NCBI GenBank assembly: GCA_946481065.1
Contig: CAMLMA010000046.1
Location: forward strand, 1 to 12,873
DNA length: 12,873 nt
Direction: 5' to 3'
Source: an uncultured Nitrosomonadales bacterium
GTDB taxonomy: Bacteria > Pseudomonadota > Gammaproteobacteria > Burkholderiales > Methylophilaceae
Both the position numbers and the translations under genes were made by a program. Below are positions 1 through 7,317 of this stretch, in pieces (the first letter of the stretch is position 1; each line of letters opens with the position of its first letter). The notes beneath the pieces were generated by a model. That model was not told the DNA's origin, made no database searches, and was given only the letters and a program-made list of their open reading frames with translations.

Positions 1-22
1 TTTTTTTAATGCTAGTATAATT

Positions 23-98
23 TGGTGGGAGATCGGGGGGTCGAACCCCGGACAAACGGATTAAGAGTCCGCTGCTCTACCAACTGAGCTAATCTCCC
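23..98 (-). tRNA. tRNA-Lys (anticodon CUU)
   Basis: On the minus strand a complete 76-nt cloverleaf reads from 98 to 23. The 7-bp acceptor stem is GGGAGAT/ATCTCCC, with discriminator A and an encoded CCA (23-25). The D arm contains AGCTCAGTTGGTAGAGC, and the T arm has GGTTCGACCCC. The anticodon stem GCGGA/TCCGT closes the seven-base loop CTCTTAA, giving anticodon CUU, which reads the lysine codon AAG. A U-run terminator is not visible in the 22 bases left of it, so the transcript may continue beyond the window. Confidence 0.96.
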
Positions 99-109
99 TA
101 AGGGCCGCA

Positions 110-138
110 ATTATCTGCAATAAGGCCTACGGTGTCAA
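110..138 (-). promoter_or_regulatory. Sigma-70 promoter of the tRNA-Lys gene
   Basis: Read on the minus strand, a perfect -35 hexamer TTGACA (133-138) is followed after exactly 17 bases by GATAAT (110-115), one base from the -10 consensus. The next bases are a GC-rich discriminator, TGCGGCCC, and the tRNA 5' end lies 11 nt beyond the -10 box. Near-consensus hexamers plus a GC-rich discriminator are usual for stable-RNA promoters under stringent control. That control is inferred here. Confidence 0.8.
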
Positions 139-159
139 CCAGAAAACAACCTCAAATAG

Positions 160-1809
<1,650 letters not shown>

Positions 1810-1827
1810 TCGGCCAGCTGACCGCCT

Positions 1828-3075
1828 GTGCGATACCTTTTCATCCATCAGAATTTTCCTGGGCAATTCAGGCATATCGCCTCGGCGCTCGCGGTTGACG
1901 CGGGTAATCGGGTCGTAGCCATCGTCGATGAGGCCAACCAACGCCCCGCGTTGGTGGGGCCCGGCGTGGAGCTGTTGACTTACAAGACGCCGCAAGGGGC
2001 GGCGAAGACCACGCATCCATACCTGCAAGGCTACGAGGCTGCCATCCGACGTGGGCAGCAGATCGCGCGCGCGTGCCTCGCGTTGAAGCAGCGCGGCTTC
2101 GTGCCTGACATCGTTTGTGCCCATGCTGGTTGGGGCGAGGCGCTGTTCATCAAGGAGATCTTCCCGCAAGCGATCCTGCTCGATTATTTCGAGTTCTACT
2201 ACCGGACCCGTGGCGCGGATGTCGGGTTCGATCCGGAGATCCACGCCTCATCGCTGGACGACGATTGTCGCATCAGCACGCGTAACGCCTGTCATCTGCA
2301 GTCGATCGAATCCGCAGACTGGGGCTGGTCACCGACAGCGTGGCAGGCAAGCCGCTTCCCGGAGCACTTCAGGGCCAAGCTCAGTGTCATCCATGAGGGT
2401 ATCGATACCAAGATCGTCAAGCCGGACGCGGATGCGGTGTTCCAAACGCCGGCCGGGCTGAAGCTGACCCGGACCGAGCAAGTGGTGACCTTCGTCAACC
2501 GTAACCTCGAACCGTATCGCGGTTTCCATATCTTCATGCGGGCTTTGCCGCGGATCCTGCGCGATCATCCGCATGCGCAGGTGGTGATCGTCGGCGGCGA
2601 CCAGGTCAGCTACGGCAGTCCGCCACGAGAAGGCGGAACCTGGCGTGAGCGCATGCTCGCCGAAGTCGGTAGCGAGCTCGACATGCAGCGCGTGCATTTC
2701 GTCGGCAAACTGCCTTATCCGGCCTATCTGCAGTTGCTTCAGGTGTCGTCCGCGCATGTCTATCTGACCTATCCATTCGTCTTGTCCTGGTCGATGCTGG
2801 AGGCGATGGCTGCGGGTTGCGCGCTGATCGCATCCGATACTCCGCCGGTGACGGAAGTGGTGCGACACACTCACGACGCCCTGCTGGTCGATTTCTTCGA
2901 TATCGAGGCGCTCGCCGAACAGGTGGGTAGGGTATTGAATAAGCCGCAGGAATATCAGGCCATGCGTGAACAAGCGCGGAAGACCATCCTCGAGCGTTAC
3001 GATCTTGAATCGGTATGTTTGCCGCAGCAACTGGCGCTGCTGCAGGGGCTGCCGGGAAAAGTCACGCAGACATAG
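1828..3075 (+). CDS. Glycosyltransferase family 4 protein, GTG start
   Basis: A 415-residue GT-B-fold glycosyltransferase, predicted to transfer a nucleotide-sugar donor onto an unknown acceptor at the cytosolic face of the membrane. The N-terminal half opens with FIHQNFPGQFRHIA (5-18), characteristic of the Gly_trans_4-type N-terminal domain. The C-terminal half resembles Glycos_transf_1, with VTFVNRNLEPYRGFHIF, HPHAQVVIVGGDQ, VHFVGKLPY and a donor-site segment ending in Glu325 (SMLEAMAAGCALIASDTPPVTE). The usual first glutamate of the GT4 E-x7-E motif is absent; YPFVLSWSMLE is found there instead. The start is GTG at 1828, 18 nt after the pgm stop, and it places the hydrophobic first beta strand (RYLFIHQ) right at the N-terminus. 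The gene ends directly at a strong terminator. The substrate is unknown. Glycogen, exopolysaccharide or lipopolysaccharide work are all possible given the pgm neighbour. Confidence 0.85.
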   Translation: MRYLFIHQNFPGQFRHIASALAVDAGNRVVAIVDEANQRPALVGPGVELLTYKTPQGAAKTTHPYLQGYEAAIRRGQQIARACLALKQRGFVPDIVCAHAGWGEALFIKEIFPQAILLDYFEFYYRTRGADVGFDPEIHASSLDDDCRISTRNACHLQSIESADWGWSPTAWQASRFPEHFRAKLSVIHEGIDTKIVKPDADAVFQTPAGLKLTRTEQVVTFVNRNLEPYRGFHIFMRALPRILRDHPHAQVVIVGGDQVSYGSPPREGGTWRERMLAEVGSELDMQRVHFVGKLPYPAYLQLLQVSSAHVYLTYPFVLSWSMLEAMAAGCALIASDTPPVTEVVRHTHDALLVDFFDIEALAEQVGRVLNKPQEYQAMREQARKTILERYDLESVCLPQQLALLQGLPGKVTQT

Positions 3076-3104
3076 AAAAGGCCAGCTTGCGCTGGCCTTT
3101 TTTT
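3076..3104 (+). terminator. Rho-independent terminator of the pgm-glycosyltransferase unit
   Basis: A perfect 11-bp inverted repeat, AAAAGGCCAGC (3076-3086) and GCTGGCCTTTT (3091-3101), has a 4-base TTGC loop. It is followed by an uninterrupted seven-T run (3098-3104) and begins at the base after the glycosyltransferase stop codon. The A-run on the left side gives only four U's on the minus strand, so it could also serve weakly for the convergent EF-hand gene. Confidence 0.92.
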
Positions 3105-3151
3105 GTTGCATCAATCGCCACAGACGCGGCTTTCGGTGCAGAACAAGCGTG

Positions 3152-3625
3152 CTACTGGCCGGTCTGTTTCGCCAGCCATTCCTGCGGGTCGACCTGCTTG
3201 TCGTGGTTGGCGTCCATGCCCGTGAACAGAGCCTGGTGGAAAGTCACGAATTCGCCTTTGGTGACTTTGTGATCACCATTGGTATCGATCGACTTCATCA
3301 TTTCCATCTTGCGCAGCTCCTGACTGTAGCCGCCGGTCGCCAGCCTGATTTCCTGCTTGCCGCCGGTGCCGACCCATTCCTTGGCATCCAGCGCGCCGTC
3401 GTGGTTGGTGTCGATCTCGTTGAATACCTCACCATAGTAGGTGCGGAATTCCTGCTCGGTCACCATGTGGTCGGCATTGCCGTCCAGCATGTGCATCATC
3501 TCCATCTTGTGTAGCTCGGTGTTGTAGCCGCCGGTACTGAGCATGGCCGCTTGTGCCTGGGTGAATGCGAAGGTGGTAATCAGCGCCACTGAAAGCGCCT
3601 TGAGTGTGTGATAGGGGGTCGTCAT
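3152..3625 (-). CDS. Secreted EF-hand calcium-binding protein with a duplicated EF-hand pair
   Basis: A 157-residue product. An N-terminal signal peptide (about residues 1-26, LKALSVALITTFAFTQAQA, likely cut after AQA) predicts export to the periplasm or beyond. Four 12-residue EF loops with Asp at positions 1 and 5, Asn at 3 and Glu at 12 occur at 48-59, 72-83, 114-125 and 138-149. Residues 31-84 and 97-150 are two equal 54-residue copies of one unit: TGGY-x2-EL-x-KMEMM, EF loop, spacer, EF loop ending in EW. The start at 3625 is chosen because AAGGAGTT lies just upstream with a short spacer and the signal peptide follows directly. A longer reading from 3676 would put 17 unlikely residues before it. 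The gene is monocistronic and convergent with the glycosyltransferase. Calcium binding is inferred from the loops, and the partner or role is unknown. Confidence 0.85.
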   Translation of the reverse strand: MTTPYHTLKALSVALITTFAFTQAQAAMLSTGGYNTELHKMEMMHMLDGNADHMVTEQEFRTYYGEVFNEIDTNHDGALDAKEWVGTGGKQEIRLATGGYSQELRKMEMMKSIDTNGDHKVTKGEFVTFHQALFTGMDANHDKQVDPQEWLAKQTGQ

Positions 3626-3663
3626 GGTAACTCCTTGATAAGGATAGGTTGTTAAGGAAAACA

Positions 3664-3694
3664 TGACTAAATGCATTTAGTGACCGTTAGTCAC
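3664..3694. repeat. Palindromic element in the leader of the EF-hand gene (possible operator)
   Basis: ACTAAATGCATTTAGT (3666-3681) is a perfect 16-bp palindrome, extended by a further matching T/A pair at 3664/3683 with one mismatch between. It abuts a second inverted repeat, GTGAC-CGTTA-GTCAC (3680-3694), so TTAGTGA and TTAGTCA half-sites recur. The element sits about 40 bp upstream of the EF-hand start codon. A poor promoter candidate lies further upstream on the minus strand (TTGAAA 3746-3751, 19-base spacer, GATAAT 3721-3726), which would place the palindrome in the 5' untranslated region. The binding protein is unknown; operator function is inferred. Confidence 0.45.
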
Positions 3695-3818
3695 GATGCG
3701 GTGCGATTACTTACAAAAATATTATCGCGGTGTGGCCGTGGGCAGTTTCAATGCTGCGCCAGGATCGATTCGGCAAGTGCAAATGCGGGCGGTGCAAACG
3801 CCGACAATGGGTAACTGG

Positions 3819-4295
3819 TTATTCGTCGAGCTGTTTGATGGTCATCGTGCCACGGTACAGACGAACGTCCATCCTGCCAAGGTAGGACATGCCGAGCAAG
3901 ACGTCGCCATCCAGCCCGGGGGCGATGAGCGCAGAGACATCATGGGCTTCGACGCCGCCCAGCCTCACCGAGCGTAAGCGCGTCATGTAGGCTACGCTGT
4001 CGCCATTGGCCGTGCTGGTGCGCACGGCGGTGCGGCTGCTGATGCCCAGCTTGTCCGCGACGCGCTGGGAGATGGCGACCCCTGTGGCGCCGGTATCGAC
4101 GAGTACGTTGACTGGCTGGCCGTTGATCAGGGCTTCCGCGCGGTAATGGCCATCCGGTCCGCGTTGCAGCGTCACGGTGCGGTCTTCGCCCAGCACCTCG
4201 ACCTTGTTCGGGTGCAGCATGCCTTCCGCCAGGTAATAAAGACCGTAGGCCAGCCCAAGCCAGATTGCGATGACGATGAGCGTGTTGCGTGACAA
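3819..4295 (-). CDS. Membrane-anchored retropepsin-like aspartic protease (clan AA, DTGA type)
   Basis: A 158-residue protein with one N-terminal membrane segment (about 5-23, TLIVIAIWLGLAYGLYYLA). It is followed by a single-lobe aspartic protease domain predicted to lie in the periplasm. The catalytic motif is VLVDTGATGVAIS with Asp67. The flap region has TSTANGDSVAY, and the second hydrophobic-Gly motif is DVLLGMSYLGRMDV. Only one DTG is present, so by family rule the active enzyme should be a homodimer. The length matches the bacterial 'TIGR02281/clan_AA' proteases. The start is uncertain. TTG at 4295 gives the reading shown, but the frame is open further upstream (for example CTG at 4313, adding KKAPS-type basic residues), and no strong Shine-Dalgarno sequence is visible. 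It is the last gene of the iscX operon, 20 nt after the mutase stop. Substrates are unknown. Confidence 0.8.
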   Translation of the reverse strand: MSRNTLIVIAIWLGLAYGLYYLAEGMLHPNKVEVLGEDRTVTLQRGPDGHYRAEALINGQPVNVLVDTGATGVAISQRVADKLGISSRTAVRTSTANGDSVAYMTRLRSVRLGGVEAHDVSALIAPGLDGDVLLGMSYLGRMDVRLYRGTMTIKQLDE

Positions 4296-4315
4296 GCTGG
4301 GAGCTTTCTTCAGGC

Positions 4316-5722
4316 CTAGAACGGCAGGCTCACGTGCGGCGCCGCCGCGAGGATGACATCGCGGAACTGGGCCTGGATACGTTTCAGGGCTGGCTCGTTG
4401 TCGGCCTCGAAACGCAGCACGACGACGGGGGTCGTATTCGATGGCCGCATGAGGCCGAAGCCGTCCGGATATTCGACGCGCAAGCCGTCGACCGTGATCA
4501 CTTCGTTCGCGCCAGGAAAGACAGCGCTCTGCTGCAACTGTGCGATGAGGGCGTGCGGCTCGCCTTCGCGCATCTGGATATGCTGCTCCGGGGTGCTGGT
4601 GCTGTCCGGCAAGGCATTCAGGATGGCGCTCGGGTCAGCGCTGCGACTGAGGATCTCCAGCAGGCGCGCCCCGGCGTAAAGGCCATCGTCGAACCCGTAC
4701 CAGCGTCGCACGCGCTGCGATGCCTCGTCCAGGTAGGAATCGTTGAAGAACACATGGCCGCTCATCTCGCCCGCCAGCGCCGAGCCGGTCTGCTTCATCT
4801 TGGCCTTGACCAGCGAATGGCCAGTCTTCCACATCAACGGCTGGCCGCCGCGCGCCTTGATCCAGGGCGCAAGGTTGCGGGTGGATTTGACGTCATAGAT
4901 GATGGTGGCGCCAGGTGCGCGTTTCAGCACATCTTCAGCGAACAGCAATAGCTGGCGGTCGGGGTAGATGATCTGGCCGTCCTTGGTGACGACGCCGAGC
5001 CGGTCGCCGTCGCCGTCGAAAGCCAGGCCGAGTTCGGCGTCATCCGTCTTCAGGGTCTGGATCAGATCCTTGAGATTCTCCGGCACCGACGGGTCCGGGT
5101 GATGGTTGGGGAAATGCCCGTCGACCTCGCAGAACAACTCCTTCACTTCGCAGCCGATCGCGGAATACAGCTTGGCGGCGAATGCGCCGGGCACGCCGTT
5201 GCCGCAATCGACGGCGATGCGCATGGGGCGGGCCAGCTTGATGTCGGCGGCGATACGCGCGATGTAGGCCGGCGCGATGTCGTGGCTGCTTTCGTGGCCT
5301 TCGCCATGGTGGAGCCGACCTTGCTCGATGCGCTGCCGCAAGTCCTGGATCGTCTCCCCGGACAAGGTCTCGCCAGCGAGGACCATCTTCAGGCCATTGT
5401 AATCCGGCGGGTTGTGGCTGCCGGTCACCATCACGCCGCAGTGCGTGTCGAGATGGTGGGCAGAGAAGTAGACCATGGGCGTGGCGACCATGCCGAGGTT
5501 GATGACATGGATGCCGCTCTTGCGGATGCCCCGCGACAACGCAGCGGCGAGGCTGGGACCCGAGAGGCGGCCATCGTAGCCGATGCAGATATGGGTCTGG
5601 CCCCTGTCCACCGCTTCGCTGCCGATGGCCTGGCCGATGGCCTCGACGATCTCGGGGGTCAGGGTCTTGCCGACGATACCGCGGATGTCGTAGGCCTTGA
5701 ATATCTCTTTAGGTGCTTGCAT
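4316..5722 (-). CDS. algC: Phosphomannomutase/phosphoglucomutase, AlgC type
   Basis: A 468-residue alpha-D-phosphohexomutase that interconverts the 1- and 6-phosphates of mannose and glucose, feeding GDP-mannose and UDP-glucose pathways. All four family signatures are visible: phosphoserine loop VTGSHNPPDYNG (Ser102), Mg loop FDGDGDR (Asp236, Asp238, Asp240), sugar loop GEMSGH (318-323) and C-terminal phosphate loop RPSNTTPVVVLRFE. The GEMSGH loop is the one found in dual-specificity PMM/PGM enzymes. I chose ATG 5722 because the conserved start 'IFKAYDIRG' follows at once. An in-frame extension to 5830 would overlap the upstream hydrolase and adds an unlikely His-rich leader. The Shine-Dalgarno sequence is weak, so translation may depend on coupling to the yheT-type gene ending 13 nt upstream. 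manB or pmm would be equally acceptable symbols. Confidence 0.92.
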   Translation of the reverse strand: MQAPKEIFKAYDIRGIVGKTLTPEIVEAIGQAIGSEAVDRGQTHICIGYDGRLSGPSLAAALSRGIRKSGIHVINLGMVATPMVYFSAHHLDTHCGVMVTGSHNPPDYNGLKMVLAGETLSGETIQDLRQRIEQGRLHHGEGHESSHDIAPAYIARIAADIKLARPMRIAVDCGNGVPGAFAAKLYSAIGCEVKELFCEVDGHFPNHHPDPSVPENLKDLIQTLKTDDAELGLAFDGDGDRLGVVTKDGQIIYPDRQLLLFAEDVLKRAPGATIIYDVKSTRNLAPWIKARGGQPLMWKTGHSLVKAKMKQTGSALAGEMSGHVFFNDSYLDEASQRVRRWYGFDDGLYAGARLLEILSRSADPSAILNALPDSTSTPEQHIQMREGEPHALIAQLQQSAVFPGANEVITVDGLRVEYPDGFGLMRPSNTTPVVVLRFEADNEPALKRIQAQFRDVILAAAPHVSLPF

Positions 5723-5735
5723 GGTGTGATGATGT

Positions 5736-6701
5736 CTACGCTGATTGAGGTTGTGATTGCAGGAAACAAAGGACACGTGCCGCCAGCCAGTCCGGCTGTC
5801 TTCTTTTGCTGGCAAAGCCGACATGACCACCTTCGGCCGGGAACTCGCAACTGACGCTGTCGGCGATTTCGTGCGGCTGCGGCAGGTCTTCTTCCGGCAG
5901 GAAAGGGTCGTTGCGTGCGTTGATGAGCAGGGTCGGGACGGCGATCGACTTCAGGTGTGGGCGGCTGTTGGATTGCGCCCAGTAATCGTCGGCATCCTTG
6001 AACCCATGTAGCGGCGCGGTGAACAGGCCATCGTAATGCCACAGGTTGTCGACGCCGGCGATGGCTTCGCGATCGAATGGCAAGCCATGACGTTCGATCA
6101 TGGCCAGCGCCTTGGGTCGCAAGGTCTTGAGGAAGAGCCGCGCATAAAGCTTGTTGAAGCCGCTGCCGAGCACATGCCCGGTGGTGGGTAGGGCTAGCGG
6201 CGCCGAGATGGCGACGGCACGCTCGATGACGGTAGAAGCCGCGTGGCCTTGTTCGCCCAGCCATTTGAGCATGGCGTTGCCGCCGAGCGAGACGCCGACC
6301 GCATACAGATCGGCGTCGTTCATGGTCTTCAAGCGTCTCAGGATCCAGTCGATCTCGTTTGAATCACCGCAATGGTAGCCGCGCGGCAACCGGTTGGGCA
6401 GGCCACCACATCCGCGGAAATGCACGACCACGCCACGCCAGCGCCGCGCTTGCACGCCCTGCATGAGGCGTAAGGCGTAATGCGAGCGTGAATCGCCCTC
6501 CAGGCCATGGAATAGTACGACCAACGGCGCTGTAGCGTCAGTGTCCGCCGCCAGCCAGTCGAGCGCGATCTGGTCACCGTCCGGGGTCTCCCAGGTCTCT
6601 CGCCGGTAGGTGATCTCCGGCAAGGGCATCCAGGCCGCCGGATAGATGGTCTGCAGATGCCGGCCGCGCAACCAGCAAGGTGGGCGATAAGGCGCCAGCA
6701 T
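5736..6701 (-). CDS. yheT: YheT-family alpha/beta hydrolase (COG0429)
   Basis: A 321-residue cytosolic serine hydrolase of the YheT/ABHD1-3-like family. The N-terminal RGRHLQTIYPA segment (13-23) is diagnostic. The oxyanion region is LFHGLEGDS (63-71), the conserved HFRGCGG lies at 94-100, the nucleophile elbow is GVSLGGN with Ser138, the acid is Asp265 in NARNDPFLP, and the catalytic His293 is in GGHVGF. All three triad residues are present and the length is typical. The physiological substrate of bacterial YheT proteins is not established; esterase or lipase-like activity is the family expectation. It starts 6 nt after the iscX stop and ends 13 nt before the mutase, so it is the second gene of the four-gene minus-strand operon. 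Confidence 0.9.
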   Translation of the reverse strand: MLAPYRPPCWLRGRHLQTIYPAAWMPLPEITYRRETWETPDGDQIALDWLAADTDATAPLVVLFHGLEGDSRSHYALRLMQGVQARRWRGVVVHFRGCGGLPNRLPRGYHCGDSNEIDWILRRLKTMNDADLYAVGVSLGGNAMLKWLGEQGHAASTVIERAVAISAPLALPTTGHVLGSGFNKLYARLFLKTLRPKALAMIERHGLPFDREAIAGVDNLWHYDGLFTAPLHGFKDADDYWAQSNSRPHLKSIAVPTLLINARNDPFLPEEDLPQPHEIADSVSCEFPAEGGHVGFASKRRQPDWLAARVLCFLQSQPQSA

Positions 6702-6707
6702 GCCCCG

Positions 6708-6902
6708 TCAGTCAGCCTCGTCGATCCAGGCCTGCTGGATCGCTTCCAGCACTTTCTCGCCGCCGCGGTTGTGGTCGTCGTCGAAGCCTTCGAGCGCGAC
6801 GACATGGTTATGCAGGTCGACAAAGCGGATGGTCTTCGGGTCGACGTCCGGGTGTTTGTCGTAGAGTGCTTCGGCGATGGCTTGTATGTCTTTCCATTTC
6901 AT
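6708..6902 (-). CDS. iscX: Fe-S cluster assembly accessory protein IscX
   Basis: A 64-residue acidic protein that closely follows the IscX/YfhJ pattern: MKWKDIQAIAEALYDKHPDVDPKTIRFVDLHNHVVALEGFDDD, ending in EKVLEAIQQAWIDEAD. In E. coli IscX binds the cysteine desulfurase IscS and iron and modulates Fe-S cluster assembly. ATG 6902 is preceded by GAGGAT at a normal distance and begins the conserved sequence. A longer reading from 6947 adds 15 non-conserved residues. It is first in the operon and has a -10 box upstream. In this window it is separated from any other isc gene (iscS, iscU, hscA, fdx), unlike the E. coli arrangement. Confidence 0.92.
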   Translation of the reverse strand: MKWKDIQAIAEALYDKHPDVDPKTIRFVDLHNHVVALEGFDDDHNRGGEKVLEAIQQAWIDEAD

Positions 6903-6969
6903 GTGGGATATCCTCTGGTCTTGCCGGGTGCTGGGCGTTTTGCCCATAGACGAAATGCAGCTTGCGGAA

Positions 6970-6975
6970 ATTATA
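6970..6975 (-). promoter_or_regulatory. Candidate -10 box for the iscX operon
   Basis: The minus strand has a perfect TATAAT at 6975-6970, about 68 bp upstream of the iscX ATG and just downstream of a minus-strand terminator. No good -35 hexamer is present at 16-18 bases (TTGCCG is 22 bases away), so an activator or another upstream element may be needed. The resulting leader contains a short hairpin, TGGGC-AAAAC-GCCCA. I see no IscR-like site. Confidence 0.4.
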
Positions 6976-7001
6976 GCGCGGTCGGCCCATGGGCGAGCGG
7001 C

Positions 7002-7039
7002 AAAAAAAATCCCGCCACCTGGGATTGATGGGTGGCGGG
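7002..7039 (-). terminator. Minus-strand Rho-independent terminator with no protein gene upstream
   Basis: On the minus strand CCCGCCACC (7039-7031), an 11-base loop, GGTGGCGGG (7019-7011), then one A and eight T's (7009-7002) make a 9-bp GC-rich hairpin plus U-tract. The next genes on either side are iscX (minus, starting downstream of it) and glyA (plus). It therefore terminates neither, and implies some minus-strand transcript arising between 7040 and about 7317 or from antisense glyA. Confidence 0.85.
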
Positions 7040-7141
7040 GTGAAGGAGAGCGATTGGAGACAAGCGCTTCGACATGGGAGTACGCAAGCTGCGTGCCTGA
7101 AATTTATCCGATAAGAATCAATCGCCTGCGCGGGGGCTTCA
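7002..7141 (-). ncRNA. Candidate structured small RNA between iscX and glyA
   Basis: The stretch just ahead of the orphan terminator can fold. TGAAG (7141-7137) pairs with CTTCA (7045-7041). GCGATTG (7125-7119) pairs with CAATCGC (7056-7050). ACGCA-GCT-TGCGT (7094-7082) forms an inner hairpin. A second possible hairpin, TGGC-mismatch-GGTG/CACC-mismatch-GCCA, lies just upstream (about 7146-7166). No known class is recognised: it lacks the SRP, tmRNA and 6S hallmark motifs. The 5' end is undefined because I found no good promoter, so the left edge in transcription could reach about 7190. The 415-base gap 6903-7317 otherwise holds only the iscX -10 box, this terminator and the glyA promoter. The same pairings exist on the plus strand, but the terminator polarity favours minus. 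Confidence 0.35.
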
Positions 7142-7275
7142 GGTTTGGCGGGTGGTAGGCACCAGCCACCTGGTTATTTACAGCCATCCATCCTGGGGGC
7201 GGCGAGGGTGGCGCGGTGGTCGTAGCCGGCCTGTGTGAACTTGCATGCGCTGCAGACGCTCGAACCACCCGAACA

Positions 7276-7284
7276 TGGTAAAAT
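7276..7284 (+). promoter_or_regulatory. Candidate extended -10 promoter of glyA
   Basis: TGG-TAAAAT (7276-7284) is an extended -10 element with one base off TATAAT, about 34 bp before the glyA ATG. The -35 region is poor. The resulting leader would be about 27 nt. No strong Shine-Dalgarno sequence precedes the ATG; only TGGA is present at about 10 nt. Confidence 0.4.
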
Positions 7285-7317
7285 CACATTATTTTTCGGC
7301 TCCTGGATATACATAAG

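Noticed and set aside
1..22. Run of seven T's near the left edge as a terminator for the tRNA
   Set aside because: The tRNA is on the minus strand, where this is an A-run, and no hairpin precedes it.
3696..3977. 93-codon plus-strand ORF
   Set aside because: It overlaps the protease gene's 3' end and has no motif or ribosome binding site.
5099..5854. 251-codon open frame opposite the AlgC-type mutase
   Set aside because: Composition is typical of an antisense shadow, and it spans two confidently identified genes.
7002..7200. 6S, SRP or tmRNA identity for the structured region
   Set aside because: The hallmark sequences of those RNAs (SRP GGAAGGAAGCA-type loop, tmRNA tRNA-like ends, 6S conserved bubble flanks) are absent.
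7178..7276. 32-codon minus-strand ORF ahead of the candidate small RNA
   Set aside because: No Shine-Dalgarno sequence, Arg/Pro-rich translation and no similarity to anything recognised. It could not be supported as a gene, although it would lie on the transcript ended by the orphan terminator.
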